The notes under the pieces: model-generated | The model's input: the letters and a program-made list of their open reading frames with translations, nothing else | What the model was told of the DNA's origin: nothing | Databases searched by the model: none | Translations under genes and position numbers: made by a program | Assembly (NCBI RefSeq): GCF_039631295.1 | Contig: NZ_JBDIVE010000014.1 | Coordinates: forward strand, 4,895 to 68,894 | Origin: Viridibacterium sediminicola | Lineage (GTDB): Bacteria > Pseudomonadota > Gammaproteobacteria > Burkholderiales > Rhodocyclaceae | Length of the DNA: 64,000 nt | Reading direction: 5' to 3' | Part shown: positions 1 to 8,683 of the stretch, one piece after another | How the letters are laid out: every line of letters begins with the position of its first letter | Numbering within the stretch: position 1 is the first letter of the stretch

Positions 1-885
1 GTTTTTCTTTATCTGCCGATCTTTAAGCTCCTGGCTCAAAATGGTTTTTCGCCGAGAGATGTTTACGTTGTGACAAGAACAGGGTTTGGCTTGGCATATT
101 TCGGATCAATCGTTGCTGCAAATTTATTTCTAGTGGTAATGCTGTTCTTGCCTGTTTCTCGATGGCTAAAAATAGTCTCCTTTGTTTTTTGTGTGTTTTT
201 TGCATATTTACACGGAAGTAAAGGGCATGTGTTTGTGTGCTTTTTTATATTATTACAGTACTTCTGGGCTGTTCGCGGTTTGCGAATCGGTATTGTTAGA
301 TTTTCGTTGTTTGGTTTGATCGCTGTTGTGGTAGCAGTAGTGTTGTTTTTTTTGATGGCCAATGGCATAGGGTTTGATCAAATTATTTCTCTTATGGTTG
401 GTTATTCAGATTACGCGAGAAATGCAGTGATGTTGGTAGATTCGCTAAAAGACTTTCATTACGGAGGGGTCTTTTTAGAGGACAACCTTTACACTAGACT
501 GCCTCGGCTCATCTTCGAAAGCAAGCCCAAGGACTTCGGTGCATTTGGCTTGGCAAAACAGTTTTTTCCAGATTCTTTTTATTTAGACCAGGGCGTCCCT
601 TCATTTGGTTTGGGTGTTTTTTACGCAGATTTTTGGATTTTTATTTTGCCTGTGCTAGGGGTTGCAGGCGCTTGGTCCGGATTTTTTGCGAAGGTTTTTT
701 TTAGCAGGGTTCGTGTTTATAAATCACCTTCTGATTTTGTCATGCTCTGTTTCTTTTGTGGTATTGGATTCATACCCGTTGGAGGCGGATACTTGTTGTT
801 TGAGCACTTTTTTTTGGCTGTTGTTTTGTTTGTCTTGTGCAGTATAAGTGCGTTGCGAATTATGCCTAGGAAGTTTCTGCGGTGA
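1..885 (+). CDS. Wzy-like O-antigen/oligosaccharide polymerase, 5' end cut by window edge
   Basis: The reading frame is already open at base 1, so the gene starts outside the window; 294 residues are visible. The protein is very hydrophobic with several membrane-spanning stretches. Two features fit Wzy-type repeat-unit polymerases: a short soluble loop HGSKGH (about residues 71-76) and the sequence RLPRLIFESKPK (about 166-177), which resembles the R-P-x-I-x-x-x-K-P loop of these polymerases. Such enzymes join undecaprenyl-linked repeat units at the periplasmic face of the inner membrane. It is followed by three glycosyltransferase genes on the same strand, which supports a role in surface polysaccharide assembly. 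Base composition is AT-rich compared with the rest of the window. The family call rests on topology and loop pattern, because these proteins diverge strongly. Confidence 0.6.
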   Translation, partial: VFLYLPIFKLLAQNGFSPRDVYVVTRTGFGLAYFGSIVAANLFLVVMLFLPVSRWLKIVSFVFCVFFAYLHGSKGHVFVCFFILLQYFWAVRGLRIGIVRFSLFGLIAVVVAVVLFFLMANGIGFDQIISLMVGYSDYARNAVMLVDSLKDFHYGGVFLEDNLYTRLPRLIFESKPKDFGAFGLAKQFFPDSFYLDQGVPSFGLGVFYADFWIFILPVLGVAGAWSGFFAKVFFSRVRVYKSPSDFVMLCFFCGIGFIPVGGGYLLFEHFFLAVVLFVLCSISALRIMPRKFLR

Positions 886-1254
886 GCTTCATTTTTGTGT
901 TGGGTTAAAATCGATAATTTTTTTAGACTGTTTGAATGGCGGTATGAAAATTTATCGGTTTTGTGAACTGGAGTGGTTGTGAGGCCAGAATTTTTGGTGT
1001 GTTGTACGACTTGGTTGAGTGAGTCTGTGTAGTTCACATTGTATTGTAGACCGAATGTTTTTATGGATATAAACGCCGAAAGTTCCGGCGCTTGTTGCAA
1101 GAGGCTAGAGAAGTATTGTTTGCGCGCTTTGTGGGTGTCGATTAATTGTTGACTTGGTTTTGCGTTTAAGGTTTTGTGCGGTTGCCCTTCGAAGACTCGA
1201 ATCTTAGGCCATCCGAAAGAGATATGGGTTTGTGAGAATAGAATAGGAATGGCT
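886..1254. other. AT-rich intergenic stretch in the glycan cluster
   Basis: This is the stretch between the polymerase and the first glycosyltransferase. It is rich in T and G on the plus strand, like the adjoining genes. I see no convincing gene, repeat or terminator. It may simply be non-coding DNA of the acquired cluster or carry a promoter for the next gene. Confidence 0.4.
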
Positions 1255-2373
1255 ATGGATGCGCCGTTTTATGATGATGTACGAACTAGGTGTGTCGATG
1301 CTCTTATTTTGGTTGTCGGGGAGGTTGTTGGTGGGCATGAGCGACAGCTACTTGGGATTGTTCAAGGTCTTATTGCTCAATCGCTTACGGTTGAGGTTGT
1401 GTGCTCTTCTCGTCAGGTTGCTTGTTTTTTCAATGAGAACGGAATTTGTGCTGTAACGAAAAATATATTTAGGCTAGGCAAGGTGTGGCAGCAGTTTCGC
1501 TTTGCACGCTCTTACGCGCTTGAGATGAAAACCGCCTTTAATTCTTCCCGGCTGGTTTTGGTGTCGGGTGGAACGGTTGAGGCGTGCGTCGCGCTATGTC
1601 GGGCGTCCAAGATAGCAAACGCGGATAACAAGGTGTTCGCGTATGTTCCCATGTATATCAATAGATCATATGCGGGGCGAGGGGTCTCCCGTGCTTATGA
1701 TTTTCTTCTTCGAGCGCTGTTACGTAGTGTTGATAGATTTATTACTATCAACAAGGTTCAGGCGGCGCTCTTGACAAGGTTTTTTCGGGTTCCTTGCTCT
1801 GTTGTTAATAATGTCGTTGTTCCTGTGTCGCAGAAGCCTCCGTATCGAGGGCAGCGTTTGGTGTTTTGTGGTCGCTTGGATGATGGGCAGAAAAATATCA
1901 CAGGCCTGATTTCATGGCTGGACACTGTAGAAAATCCATATCGCGAGCTATTGATTATTGGTGATGGCCCCGACTCGAGCAAAGTCACTCAGGCAGCTAG
2001 CTCCGTGGAGTGCATTAAGATTCATATGCTAGGGTGGGTTAAGCCTGAAAGTATTGCGGATGTTGTTAGCAGCGGCGATCTTTTGGTGCTCAATTCACGT
2101 TGGGAGGGGGAGCCAATGGTCGTTCGCGAGTTTTCTGGTGTCGGTATTCCTTGTGTGGCGCCTGATATTGATGGGTTTAGGTTGGTTGTTCCCAAAAAAA
2201 TGCGTTTCTCCGATCGGAAAGAGCTTTTGTCGATATTGAGCGCATATCACGAGCGCTCTATTAGCACCCCCTTGGGGCCTTGTGCGTCTATGGAATTTCA
2301 TATTGCCCGACGTGATTCCCAGCTCCGTAGATTGGCTTTACTTGTTGAGAGAGAGGCTGGTGGTATTAGTTGA
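1255..2373 (+). CDS. Glycosyltransferase family 4 protein
   Basis: Probable GT-B fold, retaining glycosyltransferase acting in the cytoplasm on a lipid-linked glycan. The C-terminal half shows the GT4 pattern: a strand and loop LVFCGRLDDGQKN, then IGDGPDSS, then a GDLLVLNSRWEGEPMV segment that contains the acidic E-x7-E-type nucleotide-sugar site region (WEGEPMVVREFSGVG). The frame is open upstream to a TTG at 1174, but that extension does not look like a glycosyltransferase N-terminus. ATG codons lie at 1249 and 1255; the second has an AGGA at about seven bases, so I use it. Donor and acceptor sugars cannot be told. AT-rich like its neighbours. Confidence 0.75.
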   Translation: MDAPFYDDVRTRCVDALILVVGEVVGGHERQLLGIVQGLIAQSLTVEVVCSSRQVACFFNENGICAVTKNIFRLGKVWQQFRFARSYALEMKTAFNSSRLVLVSGGTVEACVALCRASKIANADNKVFAYVPMYINRSYAGRGVSRAYDFLLRALLRSVDRFITINKVQAALLTRFFRVPCSVVNNVVVPVSQKPPYRGQRLVFCGRLDDGQKNITGLISWLDTVENPYRELLIIGDGPDSSKVTQAASSVECIKIHMLGWVKPESIADVVSSGDLLVLNSRWEGEPMVVREFSGVGIPCVAPDIDGFRLVVPKKMRFSDRKELLSILSAYHERSISTPLGPCASMEFHIARRDSQLRRLALLVEREAGGIS

Positions 2374-2480
2374 GCGTTTGCCGTTTAGATGCTGAGTAAT
2401 TGCTTTGTGTGATGACACTTGGTTTATAAACGTATAGTTTTCGTTTTCAGAATAACGCTTTATATTATTTGGTGTTGTTA

Positions 2481-3476
2481 ATGTACAAAATCGCTGCAGA
2501 TCTTCGCTGGCCAGCTGCGAGTGGTATTGGGGTCGTTGCGCAAGAGCTGGTGTCGCGACTGCGACGCAATTTTATTGTTGATGGATTGGATCTAAGCACA
2601 AGAATCGGCTCGCCGCTGTCGCCGTGCTCTTTGAGTTATGCGTTGCTTAAGACGGGAGGGCATGACATCTTCTGGAATCCTGGCTTTGTTCCCCCTGTGT
2701 ATTCGAAGCGCGCTACTGTTGTGACAGTCCACGATCTGACACATCGCCATTTTTACACTAAAGCTCATAGGCTTTATTACGATATTTTTTTAAAAGGTTT
2801 GTATCGACGAGCTGACCGAATTGTTTGTGTTTCTGAATACTCGAGACAAGAGTTTTGTGAATGGTCTGGGGTTCCTGAAGATCGGGTTCACGTTGTATAC
2901 AACGGGGTGTCTTCCGTGTTTGTGCCAGAGCCTATGTCGGCACAGGTCTCAGAGCCTTATGTCTTTTATCCTGGGAATTATCGTTCTTATAAAAACCTAG
3001 AGAGACTCATTCGTGCGTTTGCATTGTCCGACTTGCCGCGCGCTGGGGTCGCTCTGGCTTTTACTGGGCATGGAAATGAGTCTCTTCTGGCATGCGCAAA
3101 GACCTGCGGCGTTGAGCATCATTTGCGTTTCCTTGGCGTATTGGAACAAAGTGAGTTGGTTGCCACCTATCGAAAATCTCTCGGCGTGGCGTTTGTCTCG
3201 TTATATGAGGGGTTTGGTTTGCCAATAGTGGAGGGGATGGCGGTTGGGGTGCCAGTATTGATAGGCCGATCATCTTGTCTCCCGGAGATCGCCGGAGGCG
3301 CCGCGATCATGGTTGATCCGCGTGAAGAAGACTCAATTGCTGATGGCCTCAATAAAATGATATTTGACGAACAGCTGCGTCGAGATTTGGTGGTAAGAGG
3401 CTCCGAGCGAGTTAAATATTTTTCATGGGATAAGTCGGCCGAGGCTGTAAAAAATATCATTTTGTCCCTTGTCTAG
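2481..3476 (+). CDS. Glycosyltransferase family 4 (mannosyltransferase-like)
   Basis: Typical GT4 protein of about 331 residues beginning MYKIAADLRWPAASGIG, with the glycine-rich SGIG acceptor-side loop near the N-terminus. Further along it has VTVHDLTH, then VVYNGVSSVF, then YPGNYRSYKNLERLI, and finally the donor-site region FVSLYEGFGLPIVEGMAVGVPV with the E-x7-E pair. These are the hallmarks of retaining enzymes of the mannosyl/glucosyl/rhamnosyl type. The frame extends four codons upstream through TTG and GTG, but the ATG at 2481 matches family starts. Its stop lies within 25 bases of the next gene's ATG, so they are likely co-transcribed. Confidence 0.85.
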   Translation: MYKIAADLRWPAASGIGVVAQELVSRLRRNFIVDGLDLSTRIGSPLSPCSLSYALLKTGGHDIFWNPGFVPPVYSKRATVVTVHDLTHRHFYTKAHRLYYDIFLKGLYRRADRIVCVSEYSRQEFCEWSGVPEDRVHVVYNGVSSVFVPEPMSAQVSEPYVFYPGNYRSYKNLERLIRAFALSDLPRAGVALAFTGHGNESLLACAKTCGVEHHLRFLGVLEQSELVATYRKSLGVAFVSLYEGFGLPIVEGMAVGVPVLIGRSSCLPEIAGGAAIMVDPREEDSIADGLNKMIFDEQLRRDLVVRGSERVKYFSWDKSAEAVKNIILSLV

Positions 3477-3496
3477 TGGTGTTGGTGATATTCATA

Positions 3497-4432
3497 ATGG
3501 ATGATTCTGGCTGTTTTAAAGTTGCATGTGTAATTCCAACCTATAATGGCTCCTCCGAATTGCTGAGGCTGTTTGATTCTCTTGATCGTCAAATTGCTGT
3601 TTTTGATGTGATTGTTATAGACTCCAGCTCGGCAGATGGGTCCGCTGAGCTGGCTCGGGAACGTGCTGACTTGGTTACGGTGATCGCTTCGAGCGAGTTT
3701 AATCACGGCGGGACCAGGCAGCGCGTGGTGGATGACAATCCGGGCTTCGATGTTTATGTTTTCTTGACGCAGGATGCTTATTTGGATGATCCGTATGCCA
3801 TTGCGAATTTGTTAAAGCATTTTTCTGATTCTGAGGTGGGTGCTGTGTGTGGTCGCCAATTGCCTCATTTGGATGCAACGCCACTTGCAATGCATGCTCG
3901 CGTATTTAATTACCCTCAGTATGACCAGATGAAATCATTTTCAGACGTGTCAACGATGGGGATAAAAGCAGCTTTTATGTCCAATTCGTTCTCTGCTTAT
4001 AGGCGCGATGCCTTGATTCAGGTTGGGGGCTTTCCTAAGCATGTTATTTTTGCTGAGGATATGTACGTTGCGGCTAAAATGTTGATGGGAGGGTGGAAGA
4101 TTGCATATTCAGGTAGCGCACATTGTAGGCACTCTCATAACTATACCGTTGAGGATGAATTTCGGCGCTATTTTGACATGGGGGTTTTTCATGCGCGCGA
4201 GAGCTGGATTCGTTCGAATTTTGGTGGGGCAGGCGGGGAGGGCGTTGCGTATGTCAAGTCCGAGCTCAAATACCTAGGCCTCAGACGTTGTGTGTTATGG
4301 CCAGCTGCGTTATTTCGTAATGCGGTGAAATTATTTGCTTATAAAATTGGCCAGAAGGAAGCGTGTATTCCTAAGTGGATAAAGCGAAAAATCGGGATGT
4401 ATCGGCGCTATTGGGATGGGCCGTTTGCGTGA
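3497..4432 (+). CDS. Glycosyltransferase family 2, rhamnosyltransferase-like
   Basis: GT-A fold family 2 enzyme of about 311 residues. The N-terminus has the ACVIPTYNGSS nucleotide-binding start and IDSSSADGS. The FNHGGTRQ motif (about residues 66-73) is characteristic of bacterial rhamnosyltransferases, and FLTQDAYLDDP carries the aspartates expected to hold the metal and nucleotide sugar. A FAEDMYVAAKML segment follows in the acceptor region. The frame opens at a GTG overlapping the previous stop (3476), but the ATG at 3497 gives the family start. It is the last gene of the plus-strand cluster and converges on the MORN gene. Rhamnose as donor is inferred from the motif only. Confidence 0.8.
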   Translation: MDDSGCFKVACVIPTYNGSSELLRLFDSLDRQIAVFDVIVIDSSSADGSAELARERADLVTVIASSEFNHGGTRQRVVDDNPGFDVYVFLTQDAYLDDPYAIANLLKHFSDSEVGAVCGRQLPHLDATPLAMHARVFNYPQYDQMKSFSDVSTMGIKAAFMSNSFSAYRRDALIQVGGFPKHVIFAEDMYVAAKMLMGGWKIAYSGSAHCRHSHNYTVEDEFRRYFDMGVFHARESWIRSNFGGAGGEGVAYVKSELKYLGLRRCVLWPAALFRNAVKLFAYKIGQKEACIPKWIKRKIGMYRRYWDGPFA

Positions 4433-4545
4433 TGGATGCATGATAGAGATATACTTTTGCGTGGTCACAGGCCCCTGATTGTAGGATTGTTCAGCATTTT
4501 CTATGGGGGCAATCCTGAGCTTGATTGTCTGATTTTCTCTTTTTA

Positions 4546-5337
4546 TCAAGGGCAGGGGTACCAGCCTTCACCGGAACTGAGGACGGCGGCGCTTCCATCT
4601 GCTGGCTTGAGCTCCAAGAAATCCTGGCGTTTGCCGGTCACGGTAGCGCGCTGCACGGTCGGTTTGCTCGCATAGCCTTCACGCCCCACTTTGCAGATGA
4701 GCGTGCCTTCTTTAAGTTTCGCGACTGCAGCGACTTGCTCGTAAAAGCGCAGCATCATGGGCGTGGCGGGGTCGATGGGTTTGTTGTCTTCCCAGCGGCC
4801 CGCGTAAACATCGCCGCCAAATCCGTAGTAGCGACCAAAGCCTTCGCGCTTGCCTTCACGATACTGCCCCACGTAGCGGTGCCCCGCCAAGGGGCCCGAG
4901 CCCCAGCGGTATTCGCCCTCGCCATCCCACTGGTTACGCTTGAAGCCGCCACGGTATGTGTCGCCCCAGGGGTAATAAAACTCGCCTTGTCCCTCTAAGG
5001 TGTCTTGATAGTAATCGCCTACGTAGCGAAGCCCCTTGGCTGGGCCATCGCCCCAGACGAACTCGCCACGGCCGTGAAAGTAGTCGGCCGAAAAGTCGCC
5101 ACGGTAAACATCACCGTTGGCCCAGCGTTTGACACCGTTGCCGTGTTTTTTACCGGCGTGGAACTGTCCTTCATAACTTGCGATGCCATCGGCTTTGCCT
5201 TGCCCTTCGGCCAGGCCATCCACGCAGCCTCCTGAATAATTGGCTTGTAATTCGGGGTCGATGAGCTTGCAGGGCGCTGCGAGTAGGGCGGTGTGGGTGA
5301 GGCTGCCAAGCAGCAGAGCGAAGACGTACTTCTTCAT
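4546..5337 (-). CDS. Secreted MORN-repeat protein
   Basis: About 263 residues with a clear signal peptide (MKKYVFALLLGSLTHTALLA, then APC). The mature part is made of roughly six to seven MORN repeats, each around Y-x-G-x-[FWY]-x-x-G-x-x-x-G-x-G, for example YEGQFHAGKKHGNGV, YRGDFSADYFHGRGEF and YVGQYREGKREGFGRY. MORN repeats form elongated beta-hairpin scaffolds that bind proteins or lipids. The C-terminal 70 residues after the repeats are not recognised. Its ATG overlaps the stop of the YjbH-PAP2 gene (ATGA at 5334-5337) and a GGAG lies seven bases upstream, so the two are translationally coupled. That places it in the periplasm or outer membrane as a partner of the exopolysaccharide protein, which is inference. 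Confidence 0.85.
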   Translation of the reverse strand: MKKYVFALLLGSLTHTALLAAPCKLIDPELQANYSGGCVDGLAEGQGKADGIASYEGQFHAGKKHGNGVKRWANGDVYRGDFSADYFHGRGEFVWGDGPAKGLRYVGDYYQDTLEGQGEFYYPWGDTYRGGFKRNQWDGEGEYRWGSGPLAGHRYVGQYREGKREGFGRYYGFGGDVYAGRWEDNKPIDPATPMMLRFYEQVAAVAKLKEGTLICKVGREGYASKPTVQRATVTGKRQDFLELKPADGSAAVLSSGEGWYPCP

Positions 5338-8180
5338 TTGAAGCTCCATTGCGCTGAGGCGCCCTGGGGCGTGATCGAGACGGAGTTGGGGATCATGCCG
5401 CCGTCTTTCTTGCGCCAGCTCCAGGTCAGCGAGCCCAGTCCATAGCCGATGAGGCTGCCCGCGACGCTGTCGGATAACCAGTGTTGCCGCGAACGCACAC
5501 GCGAATAGCTGCTCAGCGCGGCCACGCCGTACAGCCAGTCCGCATCGTAGGCCTTGGCCAGCGGCGTCAGGCTTGCCCAGGCCAGGGTGGCATGACGCGA
5601 AGGGAAAGAGCCGTAGCTCTTGCCGCTGCGCCCGAGTTCGAAGTTGCGGGCATCATCGGAGTCCGTGGGGCGTGCCCGGCCGGTGAGGTACTTGATGCCG
5701 GAAGACAGACCGATCGCGGCAATTCCTGCCTCTGCCGAGGCAAGACCGGCCATGGAGCCGCGCTCATCTGTGGCGAAGGCGGCGGCGACACCCCCAGCGA
5801 GCAGACCAGCGTAGGGAACGGCGTCGCCGATGTGGCCCAGGCTGCGCCAGGCGCGGCCCTGCATGTTTGTCTTCATCCAGTTGGAGACGGGTTTGTCGGC
5901 CAGTGATGCCAGACCGATCACACCCACGGCGGCCGCCACGTTGCGCATGCTGTTGCCGCTACTCAATTCTCCGGCGAAGGATTTGCTGTCCTTGATCGCG
6001 AGGTCCGACAGCGGACGTTCCAGGGGGCTCAGGCGCGTGCGGCGGGCCGGGTAGTCGTCGTCGTACTCACCAAAATCGGTCAGGCCGTCCTTGCGGAACA
6101 GGCTGTCGATGATCGAGCGACGGAACATTCCGTAAAGATCGTTAGGGGAGTCCACCATCTGGCCGACGTCACGTGTCCAGGGCGCAATGGCAAAGCCGGC
6201 TGTTGCCTGTGTGTCGCGCGTGAACAGCGACTCCAGCGGTATGTTGATGTAGATGCCTTTATCGTGGTAAGGGCTTGAGGGTGAGCCTGGTCTGGTGATG
6301 TCATTGCCATTGGTCCAGGTGTACCAGCCGCCGACTTCGATGCCTGAGTTGTAGCGTTTCCCGATTTCGAAGCGCACCCCTTCATCTCGCGCCAGGAAAC
6401 GGCCTGCGCGTGAGGTGAGGGTGAGGGACTCGGTGAGGCGGTAATGCAGGGACAGCAAGGAGGTGAGCGTCGAGTAATTGCGCATCTTGAACCAGCCTTG
6501 CGGATCGCGTTGCCGTACCTCGTCGATCGACCAGTCAAGCGCCCAAGGCGATTGCTCAGGGAAGTAGGCAATCTGCCCGCCGACGCCGTTGTACATCCGC
6601 TCGTAAATACCGGCCGAGGCGCGCCCGTAGAGGCCTTTGCCAAGCTGTACATACTTGTGCACTAGGAGACGGCTGAGTTGCAAACGGCCGGCCTTGGCAT
6701 AATCGGACACATCGCTGCGAACATGCGGAAGTTCGGAGTTGGATGCGCGGGAGACATCGCTGAGGTTCTCCAGCAGGTCCATTTGCAGACCACCTTCTAC
6801 AACCCAATTGTCCTCGAAGCGCTTGCGTGCGGAGCCCAATAATGAAAGGCTGTATTTCAAGGTGCCGCTTGGGTCGTTGAACATAAAGCCTGTGTAGGGG
6901 CGGATGCTGTAGCCGCTTTGGTAGGGATCTTGATTGCGGACGGCGATTGCCGTCGCTTCTCCTTTGGTTTTGATTATGGATTCGCTGTCGGCTTGCTTTG
7001 CGCCACGCAAAGCCTCCTCCGCTTCATCATCCTCTATTTTTGAATCGGGTGAAGCCAGCGATACCCGCACGCTTTCAGCCAGCTGGCTGCGCGGGATGAT
7101 GCCCCAGAAGTAATCACGCAAAGCGTCCAGATTGACGAACTGATAATCGGCCACCGGCATTTCGGCCAGGGTGTAGGTGATATTGATCTGGCGGGTTTCG
7201 ACTGGCGCATGTGCTAGCAGGATGCGCGCCGCACGACCTGCTGCACGGCTCATGTTCGAGATGCGGCGATTGGTCAAGCTGACTTGCAAAAAACCATCGC
7301 GATATTGCAGCTTGATCGAACGAAAATCATCTTTGTAAAGCGCTGAAATGAGTGCGCTGCGAAACTCCGGATTGCTTTCCCATTGCGCTTGAGTCGGGCG
7401 CGGCACGGGGTCGAGAAAGGGCTTGGGCTCGTCTGACCAAGGATTGAAGCGGCGCGTATTGAAGTTCGCTGTGGTGTAAACGTTCAGACCGACGACATTG
7501 TGCTGGTAGGAGAGTTGGGTGCTGAAGCCACCCCAGTCGTATTCCAGGCCGTACGCAAGCCCCTTTTTGCGCTTGGCTGCGCCGGATTGCTCGGCACTGA
7601 TGTCTTTGCTGTAGTTGTTAACATCGCGCTCCACCACCAGTTTGAGCGGGAGCTTTTCTGTGGGTTGCCAGCGCGCGCCGCCAAAATAACCGTCGATCCG
7701 GCCACGGCCACGGCCGACCGTTAGGTCCAGAGGCCCCAGTTGCTTGGACGCCGTCCAATAGGTTGAGTTGTAGAGCTGTGTTCCGTCCGCAACACTGGTG
7801 AGATCGGTTTTGCCCACCGCAAACGCGGGCCACCATGGGCCTTCAGGAATCAGTTTGATCTTTGCGCCGGCTGATTTGTCCTTGTACGCGCCATAGCGCT
7901 TATTCTCTTCTTCAGAGAAGCCGGCAGGTACATAGGCGATGCGGGTGTAGCGAAATGATGGTTCCAGCCAATCCGTAAAAGCAAGATTGAGCCACATCGC
8001 GGAATAGGGCCGGTACCAGGCGTAGCCGCTGGAAAACTCGCCCTCGCTGCCGATGCGTGCATCGGGCATATTGATCAAACCGCTGGCGCCATTGACGGAG
8101 GGGGTGGCGGCAAGCAATTGGGCCGACCCTAATGCAAGCGCAGCACCAAGAAAGATATTCAACGAGGGCTGGCGGGTCAT
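5334..8180 (-). CDS. YjbH-domain exopolysaccharide protein fused to a C-terminal PAP2 phosphatase
   Basis: A 948-residue exported protein. After a signal peptide (about residues 1-25, ending LLAA), residues 26 to about 720 match the YjbH family, starting with PSVNGASGLINMPDARIG, a predicted outer-membrane beta-barrel lipoprotein-like protein of the yjbEFGH exopolysaccharide operon. Residues from about 755 form a PAP2-type acid phosphatase domain with all three motifs: K830-x6-RP (KYLTGRARP), PSRH (860-863; the usual form is PSGH) and SR-x5-H-x3-D (S893, H900, D904). Ordinary YjbH proteins, about 700 residues, lack this domain. PAP2 enzymes dephosphorylate lipid phosphates such as undecaprenyl pyrophosphate, so a link to carrier recycling or polymer release is possible but inferred. 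The gene overlaps the MORN gene by four bases. Confidence 0.88.
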   Translation of the reverse strand: MTRQPSLNIFLGAALALGSAQLLAATPSVNGASGLINMPDARIGSEGEFSSGYAWYRPYSAMWLNLAFTDWLEPSFRYTRIAYVPAGFSEEENKRYGAYKDKSAGAKIKLIPEGPWWPAFAVGKTDLTSVADGTQLYNSTYWTASKQLGPLDLTVGRGRGRIDGYFGGARWQPTEKLPLKLVVERDVNNYSKDISAEQSGAAKRKKGLAYGLEYDWGGFSTQLSYQHNVVGLNVYTTANFNTRRFNPWSDEPKPFLDPVPRPTQAQWESNPEFRSALISALYKDDFRSIKLQYRDGFLQVSLTNRRISNMSRAAGRAARILLAHAPVETRQINITYTLAEMPVADYQFVNLDALRDYFWGIIPRSQLAESVRVSLASPDSKIEDDEAEEALRGAKQADSESIIKTKGEATAIAVRNQDPYQSGYSIRPYTGFMFNDPSGTLKYSLSLLGSARKRFEDNWVVEGGLQMDLLENLSDVSRASNSELPHVRSDVSDYAKAGRLQLSRLLVHKYVQLGKGLYGRASAGIYERMYNGVGGQIAYFPEQSPWALDWSIDEVRQRDPQGWFKMRNYSTLTSLLSLHYRLTESLTLTSRAGRFLARDEGVRFEIGKRYNSGIEVGGWYTWTNGNDITRPGSPSSPYHDKGIYINIPLESLFTRDTQATAGFAIAPWTRDVGQMVDSPNDLYGMFRRSIIDSLFRKDGLTDFGEYDDDYPARRTRLSPLERPLSDLAIKDSKSFAGELSSGNSMRNVAAAVGVIGLASLADKPVSNWMKTNMQGRAWRSLGHIGDAVPYAGLLAGGVAAAFATDERGSMAGLASAEAGIAAIGLSSGIKYLTGRARPTDSDDARNFELGRSGKSYGSFPSRHATLAWASLTPLAKAYDADWLYGVAALSSYSRVRSRQHWLSDSVAGSLIGYGLGSLTWSWRKKDGGMIPNSVSITPQGASAQWSFK

Positions 8181-8236
8181 AGTAGATCAAGCATCGTAGG
8201 TGGCTGCAGGCGGGGTCAGGCCGGATTTAAACATGA

Positions 8237-8262
8237 AAAAGCCCGCGCAAGCGCGGGCTTTT
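8237..8262 (-). terminator. Rho-independent terminator after the YjbE-like gene
   Basis: Twelve-base arms AAAAGCCCGCGC and GCGCGGGCTTTT around a two-base centre, with a T run on the minus strand just past the stem. It lies 20-45 bases after the stop of the small Ala/Gly-rich gene and before the YjbH-PAP2 gene. It would make the small transcript abundant, with the large gene expressed by read-through or its own promoter. Confidence 0.8.
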
Positions 8263-8280
8263 GTGCCGAAGCGAAGCAGC

Positions 8281-8601
8281 TTAGTGATTGCCGCCGCTGT
8301 GGCTCGTGGTGGTGTTGTTGTCGCTGCTCGAAGCAACCGCAACGGCTGCACCAACAGCAGCAGCAGCAGCAACGCCGGCAGCAGCCGCTGCAGCGCCAGC
8401 CGACAGGCCGGTTGCTGCAGAGATGCTGCCAATGATACCGGTCGAAGCAGTCGTGCCTGCAGCGGCTGCACCACCGGCCGCAGCACCAGCACCAGCGCCA
8501 GCACCGCTACCTGCAGCAGCACCGCCACCTTCAACAGCTTGGCCGAATGCGGAGCTCGCCGCAAACAGGCCTGCAATCAATGCAATAGCAAATTTGTTCA
8601 T
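8281..8601 (-). CDS. YjbE-like Ala/Gly-rich secreted protein
   Basis: A 106-residue protein with a clean signal peptide (MNKFAIALIAGLFAASSAFG, cleavage before QAVEGG). The mature part is almost only Ala, Gly, Ser and Thr and ends in a polar Ser/Asn/His tail. It resembles YjbE, the small Ala/Gly-rich product of the E. coli yjbEFGH exopolysaccharide operon; low-complexity sequence makes homology weak, but the YjbH gene next door supports it. An AAAGGATC ribosome site sits seven to eight bases before the ATG. The gene is transcribed from a repeat-rich promoter region and ends at a strong terminator, which suggests high expression. Function is unknown; a structural or polymer-associated role is inference. 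Confidence 0.7.
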   Translation of the reverse strand: MNKFAIALIAGLFAASSAFGQAVEGGGAAAGSGAGAGAGAAAGGAAAAGTTASTGIIGSISAATGLSAGAAAAAAGVAAAAAVGAAVAVASSSDNNTTTSHSGGNH

Positions 8602-8627
8602 AAAAGGATCCTTTTGAAAGTCTTTAA

Positions 8628-8683
8628 GTCAATTGGCCAATTGACCTAGGGTAAATGCTAGGTCAATCACGCTTGCTTGTAAA
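8628..8683 (-). promoter_or_regulatory. Promoter and overlapping inverted-repeat operators of the YjbE-like gene
   Basis: On the minus strand TTTACA (8678-8683), a 17-base spacer and TAGCAT (8655-8660) form a plausible sigma-70 promoter. An inverted repeat TTGACCTAG-N8-CTAGGTCAA (8641-8666) covers the -10 box, and a perfect 18-base palindrome centred on GGCC (GTCAATTGG / CCAATTGAC, 8628-8645) covers the expected start of transcription. The repeats share TTGAC/GTCAA half-sites, which suggests stacked binding sites for one dimeric regulator. The regulator is not identified. Confidence 0.6.

Noticed and set aside
717..1100. 127-codon minus-strand frame in the glycan cluster
   Set aside because: Overlaps the end of the polymerase on the other strand; Lys/Asn/Thr-rich translation of AT-rich DNA without motifs.
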